Shown here piece by piece: positions 1 to 5,587 of a stretch of 8,081 bases of DNA. The stretch comes from Flammeovirgaceae bacterium UBA4659. GTDB lineage: Bacteria > Bacteroidota > Bacteroidia > Cytophagales > Cyclobacteriaceae. A program made the position numbers and the translations under genes. The DNA lies in assembly GCA_002405445.1 (NCBI GenBank), contig DHLV01000019.1:1-8081 (forward strand). Reading direction: 5' to 3'. The notes below the pieces were generated by a model, which did not search any database, was not told where the DNA came from, and saw only the letters and a program-made list of their open reading frames with translations. The first letter of the stretch is position 1. Every line of letters begins with the position of its first letter.

Positions 1-43
1 GGGTGGAAGCATATTTAACTGGCTTGAGCTAGGATTTTTGATT

Positions 44-226
44 TCAAAGTTTCTTTAAATCATTCTTGTTCATCCATTTCTTTTCAATTAACCTCAAACC
101 TTTCTTTGATACTACTCGCAACAAGTTATCATAGGAATCAATCTCGTTAACGCTAGAAATATTTTTCAATCTCATTCCGCTTCGTTTTTTCTAGCGTTCA
201 GGAATTTCAATTGATCCATCATTCAT
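44..226 (-). pseudogene. Short TAG-interrupted reading frame, possible gene remnant
   Basis: This frame opens with an ATG at 224-226, preceded by AGGAG (234-238 on the plus strand) at a spacing of 7 nt, which is unusually good for this window. It encodes 11 residues (MNDGSIEIPER), stops at a TAG (191-193), then stays open in the same frame to a TGA at 44-46. The second part has its own ATG at 173-175 and would give 43 residues, lysine-rich and hydrophilic, containing NEIDSYDNLLRVVSKKG. The start overlaps the end of the preceding frame by 8 nt (ATGAATGA), as in an operon. I do not recognise the product. It may be a small gene broken by a nonsense mutation, an 11-codon leader before a 43-residue protein, or chance. 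The frame is seen directly; decay is an inference. Confidence 0.3.
149..198. repeat. 11-bp perfect inverted repeat
   Basis: AACGCTAGAAA at 149-159 is the exact reverse complement of TTTCTAGCGTT at 188-198, with a 28-nt spacer. In minus-strand RNA it could form a stem enclosing the ATG at 173-175, and the TAG at 191-193 lies inside one arm. No T-run directly follows the stem on either strand, so it is not a standard terminator. It could be a protein-binding site or a leader hairpin; the function is unknown. Confidence 0.5.
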
Positions 227-467
227 TACTAATCTCCTGATAGAATATTTTTGAAAAAACAATAGAAAAATCTGCCCCAATACCCTAGAGAGCTATCCCA
301 AAAAATGCTAAAGCTATCACAAAACCAATTTCAGCATTTGAGAACGATATTGAGAAAGCTTTTAACATGATAAATGAACCGTAAGCGCATCCAAACGCGA
401 TGACCAAATAGAAAAATGGTGGCCGATATTTAAAACTTTGCTTCAGGTTCTTAACTAAAATTCTTCC
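219..467 (-). pseudogene. Membrane-protein fragment interrupted by TAG
   Basis: The frame is open after a TGA at 468-470, runs 60 codons to a TAG at 285-287, then a further 21 codons to a TGA at 219-221. There is no ATG near its beginning, so an intact start is missing. The translation has a basic stretch (KNLKQSFKYRPP) followed by two hydrophobic segments (about residues 18-38 and 46-60), then GIGADFSIVFSKIFYQE after the TAG. The first helix vaguely follows the YL..A....G...LK..S pattern of small multidrug-resistance transporters, but too weakly to name the family. The hydrophobic pattern and the overlap with the next frame argue against pure chance. Likely a decayed transporter or small membrane protein, lying just downstream of the lipoprotein gene on the same strand. 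Confidence 0.35.
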
Positions 468-510
468 TCAGGACGCGGAATTAAAACGGCATTGCAGGGC
501 ACGTTAACCT

Positions 511-1437
511 TCAATACTTCTCTGTAAAAACTTTAATTTCAATATTTTCGAGTTTACCCTCAGACACTACAACATCAGGTGAACCAAAAACACCCTTTAG
601 TTTAGCCTTAAATGTAGCTGACATTTTAGCCATATCTGAAGCAGGCATATCCCACTTAGTAACAACAAATTGAACAAAATACCCAGCGTGGTTGGAGTCA
701 TTCTTATATCCAACCATTGCAGGTTTCTTTGTATCGCCAATTTCCGACCCACTCAACAACACTTCCATACGGGCTGTGGGCACTTCACCAACAGCTCCAG
801 AAAAATCCTTGATCGAAAAAGTAAATTGCCTATCGTCAGGGGTCTTGTTAGATTTAAATGCCAATTGAAAATATGGTTTTCCGGTTGGATCAAACATTTT
901 TACACCGCCTTTGTAAAACAGTGCGCCCTGATAAACGATATCACCTGTCCAAGCCTTGTCGTTTAGCATCAGCGATATGGTTCCATTTGAACTGCTGCTA
1001 GAAGATGCAACAGCATCCGCTGAAATCGTAGGAAACGCAGCACCTTTGTCCACAAAATAAAAGTCACCACCTAAATCGCTCACATTTCCTTCTATGCGTC
1101 TAATGTCAATATAACCAGTCTCTCCAGTTTTCAACTCCTGCCTAGTATCATTGCCTACTAGTATCTTGTTGATCGAAAATCGAACACGGACATTAGCAGC
1201 ATTGATTCCATCAATCTCATCACCTACCTTCAGATCATGCCCGTTGAGCGGTAGATTCACCGAAACTATGTCTGGGTTATCCGTAGTAAACAAATAAGAG
1301 GTAGAAGCTTTTTCTTGCAAGGGCAATGCTGTGCTGCTTGCTGCGCTGTTCGAAGTAGCCTCGTTGCCGCTTTGCTTATTTGAGCAAGAGCTCAAACAAA
1401 CAACAAAACAAAGGAAAAAGAATAGTAGAGGTTTCAT
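511..1437 (-). CDS. Predicted lipoprotein with serine linker, function unknown
   Basis: A 308-residue exported lipoprotein. The N-terminus has a hydrophobic signal segment (residues 3-14) and a lipobox LSSC ending at Cys18, followed by SNKQSG, so signal peptidase II processing is expected. Residues 19-45 are a low-complexity Ser/Ala/Thr tether. A first region (about 46-140) is probably beta-rich and contains GHDLKVGDEIDG. A six-serine run (145-150) then leads to a second region (152-308) opening with GTISLMLNDKAWTGD, which resembles the 'small extracellular ligand-like' folds of Bacteroidota lipoproteins whose first strand reads G.....LNGK.W. No catalytic motif is visible. The ATG at 1435-1437 is set by the signal peptide. 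A promoter-like match lies just upstream, so the gene is probably transcribed on its own. Its role is unknown; a binding or envelope function is only a guess. Confidence 0.85.
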   Translation of the reverse strand: MKPLLFFFLCFVVCLSSCSNKQSGNEATSNSAASSTALPLQEKASTSYLFTTDNPDIVSVNLPLNGHDLKVGDEIDGINAANVRVRFSINKILVGNDTRQELKTGETGYIDIRRIEGNVSDLGGDFYFVDKGAAFPTISADAVASSSSSSNGTISLMLNDKAWTGDIVYQGALFYKGGVKMFDPTGKPYFQLAFKSNKTPDDRQFTFSIKDFSGAVGEVPTARMEVLLSGSEIGDTKKPAMVGYKNDSNHAGYFVQFVVTKWDMPASDMAKMSATFKAKLKGVFGSPDVVVSEGKLENIEIKVFTEKY

Positions 1438-1461
1438 ACTAGTGGGTGTGAAGTTTTTGTC

Positions 1462-1493
1462 GAAAATTAAACAAAATTCATTTAAAGAGACAA
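1462..1493 (-). promoter_or_regulatory. Candidate promoter of the lipoprotein gene
   Basis: Read on the minus strand, TTG (1491-1493) is followed by 21 nt and then TAATTTTC (1462-1469). This matches the Bacteroidota pattern TTG-N17-23-TAnnTTTG with one mismatch in the -7 box. Transcription would begin near 1455, leaving a leader of about 20 nt before the ATG at 1437. This is a pattern match only, in AT-rich sequence where chance matches occur. Confidence 0.4.
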
Positions 1494-1531
1494 TACTTTG
1501 CCCCCGAAGTCAAAGGAATATTTGTTGCAGA

Positions 1532-1897
1532 TCAATCCTCCGGATACGGAATAAAAACGAAATTGGTAAACTCTTTATCTACCACAAACAGGCAACAAAA
1601 TTCATCGGGGTCTTTGTAGGTGTTTTTAAAGTCTTCGGTGCGGTCTTCAGCCACCAATTCGCGCTGTTGAAATTCGTTGAGGAACGAAGCAAAATAATTC
1701 CAGTCGAGCCCCAACGAAAGTTTATCTACCAACAATTGCCCGATGGGAATCACCTCTTTTGAGATGGCAAAAATGGGATAGTCAAAACCTGCCTTGCGGA
1801 TTTGGTACGAGGCCTCCTTCAGTGTGTCTGCTACTTGAACGAAGTCGGCACTGATGGTGCCCAAGTATTTTCCATTGAGTTCGGGGTCGTTTACCAT
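1532..1897 (-). CDS. Small conserved protein of unknown function
   Basis: A 121-residue soluble acidic protein with no signal peptide or membrane segment. It contains NDPELNGKYLGTISADF (residues 3-19), a probable helix with VADTLKEASYQIRKAG, PIFAISKEVIPIGQLL (41-56), and a C-terminal half ending in FCCLFVVDKEFTNFVFIPYPED. It reads like the uncharacterised cytoplasmic proteins common in Bacteroidota; I know no assigned function and see no catalytic motif. I place the start at the ATG at 1895-1897. The frame extends upstream to a TTG at 1970-1972, but the added 25 residues come from low-complexity repeat DNA (CAACAAC units) and look non-coding. The gene follows acpH with a 71-nt gap on the same strand and may share its transcript. 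Confidence 0.8.
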   Translation of the reverse strand: MVNDPELNGKYLGTISADFVQVADTLKEASYQIRKAGFDYPIFAISKEVIPIGQLLVDKLSLGLDWNYFASFLNEFQQRELVAEDRTEDFKNTYKDPDEFCCLFVVDKEFTNFVFIPYPED

Positions 1898-1910
1898 GTT
1901 TTCGTTGATA

Positions 1911-1928
1911 GTTGTTGGTTGTTGGTTG
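1911..1928. repeat. Short 7-bp tandem repeat
   Basis: GTTGTTG occurs twice in direct succession (1911-1917 and 1918-1924), followed by a partial copy GTTG. It lies between acpH and the start of the downstream small gene, and is part of the reason for rejecting the longer TTG-initiated form of that gene. It is probably simple slippage DNA. Confidence 0.6.
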
Positions 1929-1968
1929 GGATTTCGGGTTGTCACCTTCCCATATTTGAGTGATGGTT

Positions 1969-2565
1969 TCAATTTTGCGCTCTTTCACTTATCCATTGGT
2001 CGCAATACTGTTTTAAATCCGGAAAAAATTCTTCAAACTCTCGTAGGAACTCCGGATAGTATCGTTGCAGGTCGCCCGAAGCATTTTCCATGTTAGAAGT
2101 GTGGGTTGTTCTGCGTGAAAGGCCGGTCAATGCCTGGTGTATCCCCTCCACACTCGCGTAGTTCAACAGCCAATTACCTCCCATCATGTAGGGCAGCATA
2201 TTCCTGACCCGCACCGGCACAATAGTGTAGTGGGCTTCAATCAGCTGATAGGCTGCTGACGCATAGTCGTGCAAAGGCACGGGGTGGTACCTGGGCCATA
2301 GGCTTGCCAAGTAATGATCATAAAACACGTCAACGATTACGGGCGCGTAATGCCGATATCTGGCCCGCAGCCTGTCTTTGCTTCGTTTCACGATAGCATG
2401 CTTGTCGGTGTACTCGTCAATGGCCCGGTGCAACTCAATCCCCTGGGCGATATCTGCGCCAAACTGTTCTGCCAGATCGCGGCCGCGCACAAAATCGCCA
2501 ATAAAATTACCCACCATGCGCTGGGGCTGGTTACCCGACAAATACAAATGGGCTAAAAAATTCAT
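1969..2565 (-). CDS. acpH: Acyl carrier protein phosphodiesterase (AcpH family)
   Basis: A 198-residue protein of the ACP phosphodiesterase family (DUF479), close to the roughly 193 residues of E. coli AcpH. That enzyme hydrolyses 4'-phosphopantetheine from holo-ACP to give apo-ACP. The family signature is clear: MNFLAH at the N-terminus (H6), GNFIGDFVRG (19-28, D24), GIELHRAIDEYTDKH (42-56, with H46, D50, D54) and DVFYDHYLA (79-87, with D79, D83, H84). The Asp/His pattern is that of an HD-like metal-dependent hydrolase. The ATG at 2563-2565 puts the family N-terminus MNFLAHLYLS first; an in-frame TTG 33 nt upstream would add 11 unlikely residues. The gene diverges from the terB-like gene with an 86-nt intergenic region. 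Family assignment is strong; activity on ACP is inferred. Confidence 0.9.
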   Translation of the reverse strand: MNFLAHLYLSGNQPQRMVGNFIGDFVRGRDLAEQFGADIAQGIELHRAIDEYTDKHAIVKRSKDRLRARYRHYAPVIVDVFYDHYLASLWPRYHPVPLHDYASAAYQLIEAHYTIVPVRVRNMLPYMMGGNWLLNYASVEGIHQALTGLSRRTTHTSNMENASGDLQRYYPEFLREFEEFFPDLKQYCDQWISERAQN

Positions 2566-2651
2566 ATTCGATTTTGGATGTAAGATAAATGAAAACAAGC
2601 TATTTTTATTCCATTAAAAAATCCCCACATTTATCCCCAACCTCAACCTGT
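2566..2651. promoter_or_regulatory. Divergent promoter region, acpH / terB-like gene
   Basis: These 86 AT-rich bases separate two divergently transcribed genes and must hold both promoters. On the plus strand, TTTG (2573-2576) followed by TATTTTTA (2601-2608) resembles the Bacteroidota -33/-7 elements, but the 24-nt spacing is slightly long. I found no good match on the minus strand. Confidence 0.35.
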
Positions 2652-3047
2652 ATGGCTTTGTTGCAGCAACTGAAACTTTTGGTGAACCTCGCGCGAATCG
2701 ATGGCGATATGGCCGAGCGAGAAAAGGAATATATCCTCAACATAGGAAAAGCCAATGGGTTTCCGGAGTCTTCGGTGAGCACGTTGTTTTACGGTTCGCA
2801 CGAAGTGGTCATACCTGAAAACTTAACACCAGACGAACGGTTTGACTATCTCTTTAGCCTGGTTCAACTGATGAAGATCGATGAGCGCTTATACCGGCAG
2901 GAAATGCAGTTTTGCTCAAAAATTGCCGAGCGGCTGGGCTACAGCCATGATGTGATGTTTGACCTGCTCACCCACATCAACAGCACCACAGAAAAAAAAG
3001 AGCAACAAGCGTTGCGCGCCTTATTTGATCAGTATTTGAAGAAGTAG
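2652..3047 (+). CDS. TerB-like protein
   Basis: A 131-residue helical cytoplasmic protein resembling the TerB/tellurite-resistance fold. It has two internally similar halves: LLVNLARIDGDMAEREKEYILNIGKANGF (residues 9-37) and LVQLMKIDERLYRQEMQFCSKIAERLGY (70-97). Each carries the TerB pattern of helix, Asp-rich turn (D17/D19 and D77) and a following Glu. These acidic residues bind metal in characterised TerB proteins. The gene stands alone, without terA, terC, terD or terZ, so a general sensor or scaffold role is more likely than tellurite resistance. I chose the ATG at 2652; an ATG at 2589 would add 21 residues with no family counterpart and would lie close to the acpH start. The acyltransferase follows after 21 nt, suggesting an operon. 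Confidence 0.83.
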   Translation: MALLQQLKLLVNLARIDGDMAEREKEYILNIGKANGFPESSVSTLFYGSHEVVIPENLTPDERFDYLFSLVQLMKIDERLYRQEMQFCSKIAERLGYSHDVMFDLLTHINSTTEKKEQQALRALFDQYLKK

Positions 3048-3068
3048 TCACCGCCAACCTGTCTATCT

Positions 3069-3962
3069 ATGCGGCTTTTGAATCACCTGCTTTTTTATGG
3101 GTTCATTATACCCATTTCTTTGTTCCCATTTCGAATTTTGTACGTTGTATCAGATGGCTTGTATTGGTTACTGTACCGTACGGCTGGTTATCGCAAAAAG
3201 GTTGTACAGCAAAATATGCGCAACTCATTTCCGAGCAAAACCAGCGAAGAAATTGAAGAATTGACGCGTCTATTTTACAGGCATTTTTGTGACTTGGTTT
3301 TGGAAAGCCTCAAACTTTTTACCATTTCACAAGAGGACGCCAACGAACGGATTCATTTCAAAAACCCGGAGGTAATCAACAAGTATGCGCGGGAAAATCG
3401 GTGCGTGATGTTGGCCGGTGGGCATCTGAACAATTGGGAGTTGCTGGCGGTGGCAATACCCGGGCTCATCGAACACACAGCAGTAGCGCTGTACAAACCC
3501 TTGACTAGCGCCTACTTTGAGCAACGCATGCGCGAAAGCAGGGGTAAATTCGGCCTTCAGTTGATATCTACCAAAAAAGCAAAAGAGTTTTTCGAAGGCG
3601 TCTCGCCAAAGGCCACCGCTACCATCTTTGGAGTTGATCAATCACCGCCCAACCCGGCCAAGTGTTATTGGACGACTTTTTTGAATCAAGACACAGGAGT
3701 GCAGTTTGGATGCGAAAGATTCGCGAAAGAGTATGACCATGCCGTTGTGTATGGTCGGATTAACAAAGAGAAGCGCGGCTATTACAGTTTTGAGTTTTTT
3801 GACATTACCGACAAGCCCAGAGAAACCAAGCATGGCGAGATCATGGAGGCCATTACACGCCAGCTCGAAAAGGATATTTTGGAGACACCCGAATACTGGT
3901 TGTGGACACACAAGCGCTGGAAACACAAACGCCCCACAGAACAACCGGCTTTTACCCAGTAA
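3069..3962 (+). CDS. Lipid A biosynthesis-type (LpxL/HtrB) acyltransferase
   Basis: A 297-residue inner-membrane acyltransferase of the lysophospholipid/LpxL-HtrB family, about the family's usual length of 300. An N-terminal hydrophobic anchor (about residues 7-36) precedes the catalytic HX4E box GGHLNNWE (H119, E124); Glu in this position is typical of late lipid A acyltransferases, while glycerol-3-phosphate acyltransferases usually have Asp. Further blocks are YKPL....FEQRMRESRGKFG (142-162), the GVDQSPP segment (188-194) and a basic C-terminal WLWTHKRWKHKRP (277-289), which matches the family's closing W.H.R.K..P motif. It probably transfers a secondary acyl chain to a lipid A precursor on the cytoplasmic face of the membrane. 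Some Bacteroidota homologues act on amino-acid or other lipids, so the acceptor is not certain. It lies 21 nt after the TerB-like gene. Confidence 0.92.
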   Translation: MRLLNHLLFYGFIIPISLFPFRILYVVSDGLYWLLYRTAGYRKKVVQQNMRNSFPSKTSEEIEELTRLFYRHFCDLVLESLKLFTISQEDANERIHFKNPEVINKYARENRCVMLAGGHLNNWELLAVAIPGLIEHTAVALYKPLTSAYFEQRMRESRGKFGLQLISTKKAKEFFEGVSPKATATIFGVDQSPPNPAKCYWTTFLNQDTGVQFGCERFAKEYDHAVVYGRINKEKRGYYSFEFFDITDKPRETKHGEIMEAITRQLEKDILETPEYWLWTHKRWKHKRPTEQPAFTQ

Positions 3963-3989
3963 TCTGCAGGGCTAGTGCCCCTATTTCAT

Positions 3990-4023
3990 TTGATCATCCT
4001 TTTTCATTGATCATCCTTTTTCA
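3990..4023. repeat. Exact 17-bp tandem duplication over a stop codon
   Basis: TTGATCATCCTTTTTCA occurs twice without a spacer, at 3990-4006 and 4007-4023. The second copy covers the last codons and the TGA (4011-4013) of the minus-strand membrane-protein gene; the first lies just beyond it, between two converging genes. The copies are identical, which points to a recent duplication or slippage. Confidence 0.9.
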
Positions 4024-4475
4024 ACGCCACCCACCTCGTCAGTGTGGATATAGTTGATCAACACGAATGTTACCAACAAGCCGGAGAATACGCCTTCCAA
4101 CGCCACAATAAATGCAGCCATGTAAGGGTTCAAGTAGTGTCCCATTGGCTCCGTGTCGATGATGTGTTGCATCATATTGCTGTCAACTTTCATCCAAACG
4201 AACAGAAACAATGCGAATACAACTGAACCGATTGCCGCAGTAGCCACGCCAGTAGCGAGCGCTACAAAGTAGTTGAGGTGCTTACCGTGTGTTTCTTTGA
4301 ATTTTCTGAGTGCAAAATACACGCCTGCCACCAAAATGAGGAGGTTTAGGAGCCTCAGCTCAACGTGGTCACTCATTCCGATCAGTTTCATCAGCAGGAA
4401 ATAACCGATTAGACCTCCTGCGATGCGCAAGCCATATCCTTCCGGGATACGATTGGGATTATTAAGTATGCTCAT
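4011..4475 (-). CDS. Four-helix membrane protein, DUF4199-like
   Basis: A 154-residue inner-membrane protein with four predicted transmembrane segments (about residues 16-34, 40-56, 68-94 and 117-142). A basic loop, LRKFKETHGKHLNY (56-69), lies between helices 2 and 3, and the C-terminal tail is short and polar (DEVGGVEKG). The layout of helix pair, short basic loop containing a GK-type turn, then a long third helix, resembles the DUF4199 family of Bacteroidota, whose function is unknown. The match is by pattern and is only moderately secure. The ATG at 4473-4475 is the natural start. It converges on the acyltransferase gene and diverges from the SRPBCC gene. The 3' end lies inside a 17-bp tandem duplication that does not change the protein. 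Confidence 0.72.
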   Translation of the reverse strand: MSILNNPNRIPEGYGLRIAGGLIGYFLLMKLIGMSDHVELRLLNLLILVAGVYFALRKFKETHGKHLNYFVALATGVATAAIGSVVFALFLFVWMKVDSNMMQHIIDTEPMGHYLNPYMAAFIVALEGVFSGLLVTFVLINYIHTDEVGGVEKG

Positions 4476-4530
4476 AAATCTACAATTTAATGCTACGAAT
4501 ATTCAACTTTTCAAATCAATGCGCAACGTT

Positions 4531-4559
4531 TTTGATTGAGATAAATTCTCGTAAATTGG
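4531..4559 (+). promoter_or_regulatory. Candidate promoter of the SRPBCC gene
   Basis: TTTG (4531-4534), a 17-nt spacer and TAAATTGG (4552-4559) fit TTG-N17-23-TAnnTTTG with one mismatch. The predicted start, near 4566, gives a leader of about 14 nt, ending in the A-rich run before the ATG at 4580. If correct it excludes the in-frame ATG at 4490 as the start. This is a pattern match only. Confidence 0.45.
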
Positions 4560-4579
4560 CCTTCCCAAAAAAAGAAAAT

Positions 4580-5152
4580 ATGAAAGTGTTAAAAATCATC
4601 GGAATAATTGTTGGTGCTCTCATTGTCATCGCAGCGGGCGTTGTTGTAATGCAACCCGCACAGGGCCATGTCGAAAAATCAGTCGTGATCAATGCGCCCG
4701 CAGGTTCCATTTTCCCCTATCTCAACAACCTCGAAAAATTTGTGACATGGTCTCCCTGGAGCAAGATAGATCCTGCGGCTAAAAACACATTTGAAGGTGC
4801 ACCTGCGGGCGTTGGTTCTAAAATGCGCTGGGACGGCCCAAAAACCGGAAAAGGAGCGCAATGGATTACGGAGAGTTTGGAAAACGAACGAGTGAAGACC
4901 GGCCTTCAGTTTGAGGGGATGGAGGGCGAATCCAGCGCGGAGTTTGTTTTGACCCCAACAGAAAATGGCACAAAAGTGACCTGGAAGTACGCAGGCGAAA
5001 ATATTGGTTTCACGGGCAAGGCAGTGTGGATGGTTATGGGCGGATTGTTAGAAGCACAATATCAAGACGGATTGAACGACCTCAAAAAAATGGTGGAAAG
5101 CCAACCGATGCCCGATAAAGCGATATCATCAGATTCTACCGAGGTTCAATAA
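4580..5152 (+). CDS. Membrane-anchored SRPBCC (polyketide cyclase-like) protein
   Basis: A 190-residue protein with an N-terminal membrane anchor (about residues 4-24) and an SRPBCC/START-like domain (30-175). The domain begins with the usual first strand VEKSVVINAPAGSIFPYLNNLEKFVTWSPW (31-60), followed by GVGSKMRWDGPKTGKGAQWI (77-96), FEGMEGESSAEFVLTPTENGTKVTW (111-135) and a closing helix with LEAQYQDGLNDLKKMVE. This is the polyketide cyclase/dehydrase (PF10604-type) pattern: a hydrophobic ligand cavity formed by a sheet around a long C-terminal helix. No ligand can be named. The ATG at 4580 is preceded by an A-rich leader and starts directly before the anchor; an in-frame ATG at 4490 would add 30 unlikely residues. 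The anchor suggests the domain sits outside the cytoplasmic membrane. Confidence 0.87.
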   Translation: MKVLKIIGIIVGALIVIAAGVVVMQPAQGHVEKSVVINAPAGSIFPYLNNLEKFVTWSPWSKIDPAAKNTFEGAPAGVGSKMRWDGPKTGKGAQWITESLENERVKTGLQFEGMEGESSAEFVLTPTENGTKVTWKYAGENIGFTGKAVWMVMGGLLEAQYQDGLNDLKKMVESQPMPDKAISSDSTEVQ

Positions 5153-5170
5153 CATCGCAGAAAAGAAATA

Positions 5171-5193
5171 CCGGGTGTGCCGACCCGGGTTTT
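5171..5193. terminator. Probable bidirectional intrinsic terminator
   Basis: CCGGGT (5171-5176) and ACCCGG (5183-5188) form a GC-only-but-one 6-bp stem with the loop GTGCCG. The stem is followed by GTTTTA on the plus strand and by TATTTCTTTT on the minus strand. It lies between the converging SRPBCC and gtrA genes, and its plus-strand U-run overlaps the gtrA stop codon (5192-5194). The position and the T-runs on both sides suggest it ends both transcripts. Confidence 0.65.
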
Positions 5194-5584
5194 ACCGGAA
5201 TGTGAACAGAAAATTTACAACAAAATTCCAGCACGTGACAATGATCGTAGCAATCGCTTTGGAGAGGTAAAAATTCTTTTTCATTCGGTCGTTCAACCAC
5301 CAAACAATGACAGAGTTGATCGCAAGTCCGACCAACGCAAAACCAACAAATTTGATGTACTGCCCCGCCACATCCGGGTGGTGATTTTCAAACGTCCAGT
5401 TGCGGTTGATGAAAAAATTGCTGGTAGCAGCCGAAAAGAAACCAATGCCGTTGGCCACGTATTTATTGACGCGGAATTTTTCTTTGCAGAAATAGGTAAG
5501 CCCGAAGTCAATCACTAAGCCTGAAGCACCCACCACTGCAAAACGAACAAACTTCAGAAAAATAGGCGGCAGGTTGTCAAGCAT
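5192..5584 (-). CDS. GtrA family membrane protein
   Basis: A 130-residue protein with four transmembrane segments (about 15-33, 42-60, 77-97, 106-127), the standard size and topology for GtrA. Family motifs are present: FAVVGASGLVIDFGLTYF (15-32), the diagnostic NFFINRNWTF (56-65) between helices 2 and 3, and the C-terminal NFVVNFLFTFR. GtrA-type proteins are linked to moving polyprenyl-phosphate-bound sugars across the cytoplasmic membrane for surface glycan modification; the flippase role is established for few members. The ATG follows the GT39 stop after 3 nt (TGA-AAA-ATG), so translation is probably coupled. The pairing implies that GtrA supplies the lipid-linked sugar used by the GT39 enzyme. 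The usual cytoplasmic GT2 enzyme that makes such a donor is not in this window. Confidence 0.93.
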   Translation of the reverse strand: MLDNLPPIFLKFVRFAVVGASGLVIDFGLTYFCKEKFRVNKYVANGIGFFSAATSNFFINRNWTFENHHPDVAGQYIKFVGFALVGLAINSVIVWWLNDRMKKNFYLSKAIATIIVTCWNFVVNFLFTFR

Positions 5585-5587
5585 TTT

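Noticed and set aside
1..510. Mobile-element or CRISPR content in the gene-poor left end
   Set aside because: No transposase frame, no regularly spaced repeats and no target-site duplication are visible; only the short broken frames and one inverted repeat.
1496..1515. CTTTG...CAAAG inverted repeat downstream of the small conserved gene
   Set aside because: A 5-bp AT-containing stem with a 10-nt loop and only a distant T-rich stretch; not convincing as a terminator.
1331..1762. 143-codon plus-strand open frame spanning the lipoprotein start and the next gene
   Set aside because: It runs antisense across the signal peptide, the intergenic gap and the small conserved gene, and its translation has no coherent domain; it is a shadow of the minus-strand genes.
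1782..1988. 68-codon minus-strand frame with a GTG start inside the end of acpH
   Set aside because: It starts inside acpH and runs out of frame through the conserved small protein; the basic, proline-rich translation looks non-coding.
2652..3047. Tellurite-resistance operon suggested by the TerB-like gene
   Set aside because: No other ter gene is present and the neighbours are lipid and ACP genes.
3969..3980. GGGC-TAGT-GCCC hairpin between the converging acyltransferase and membrane-protein genes
   Set aside because: The stem is only 4 bp and no T-run follows closely, so it is too weak to call a terminator.
4490..4579. 30-residue N-terminal extension of the SRPBCC protein from an upstream ATG
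   Set aside because: The extra residues precede a clear membrane anchor, have no family counterpart, and the likely promoter lies downstream of that ATG.
5177..5518. 113-codon plus-strand open frame opposite gtrA
   Set aside because: It lies antisense to a textbook GtrA protein and starts inside the terminator hairpin; its composition is random-looking.
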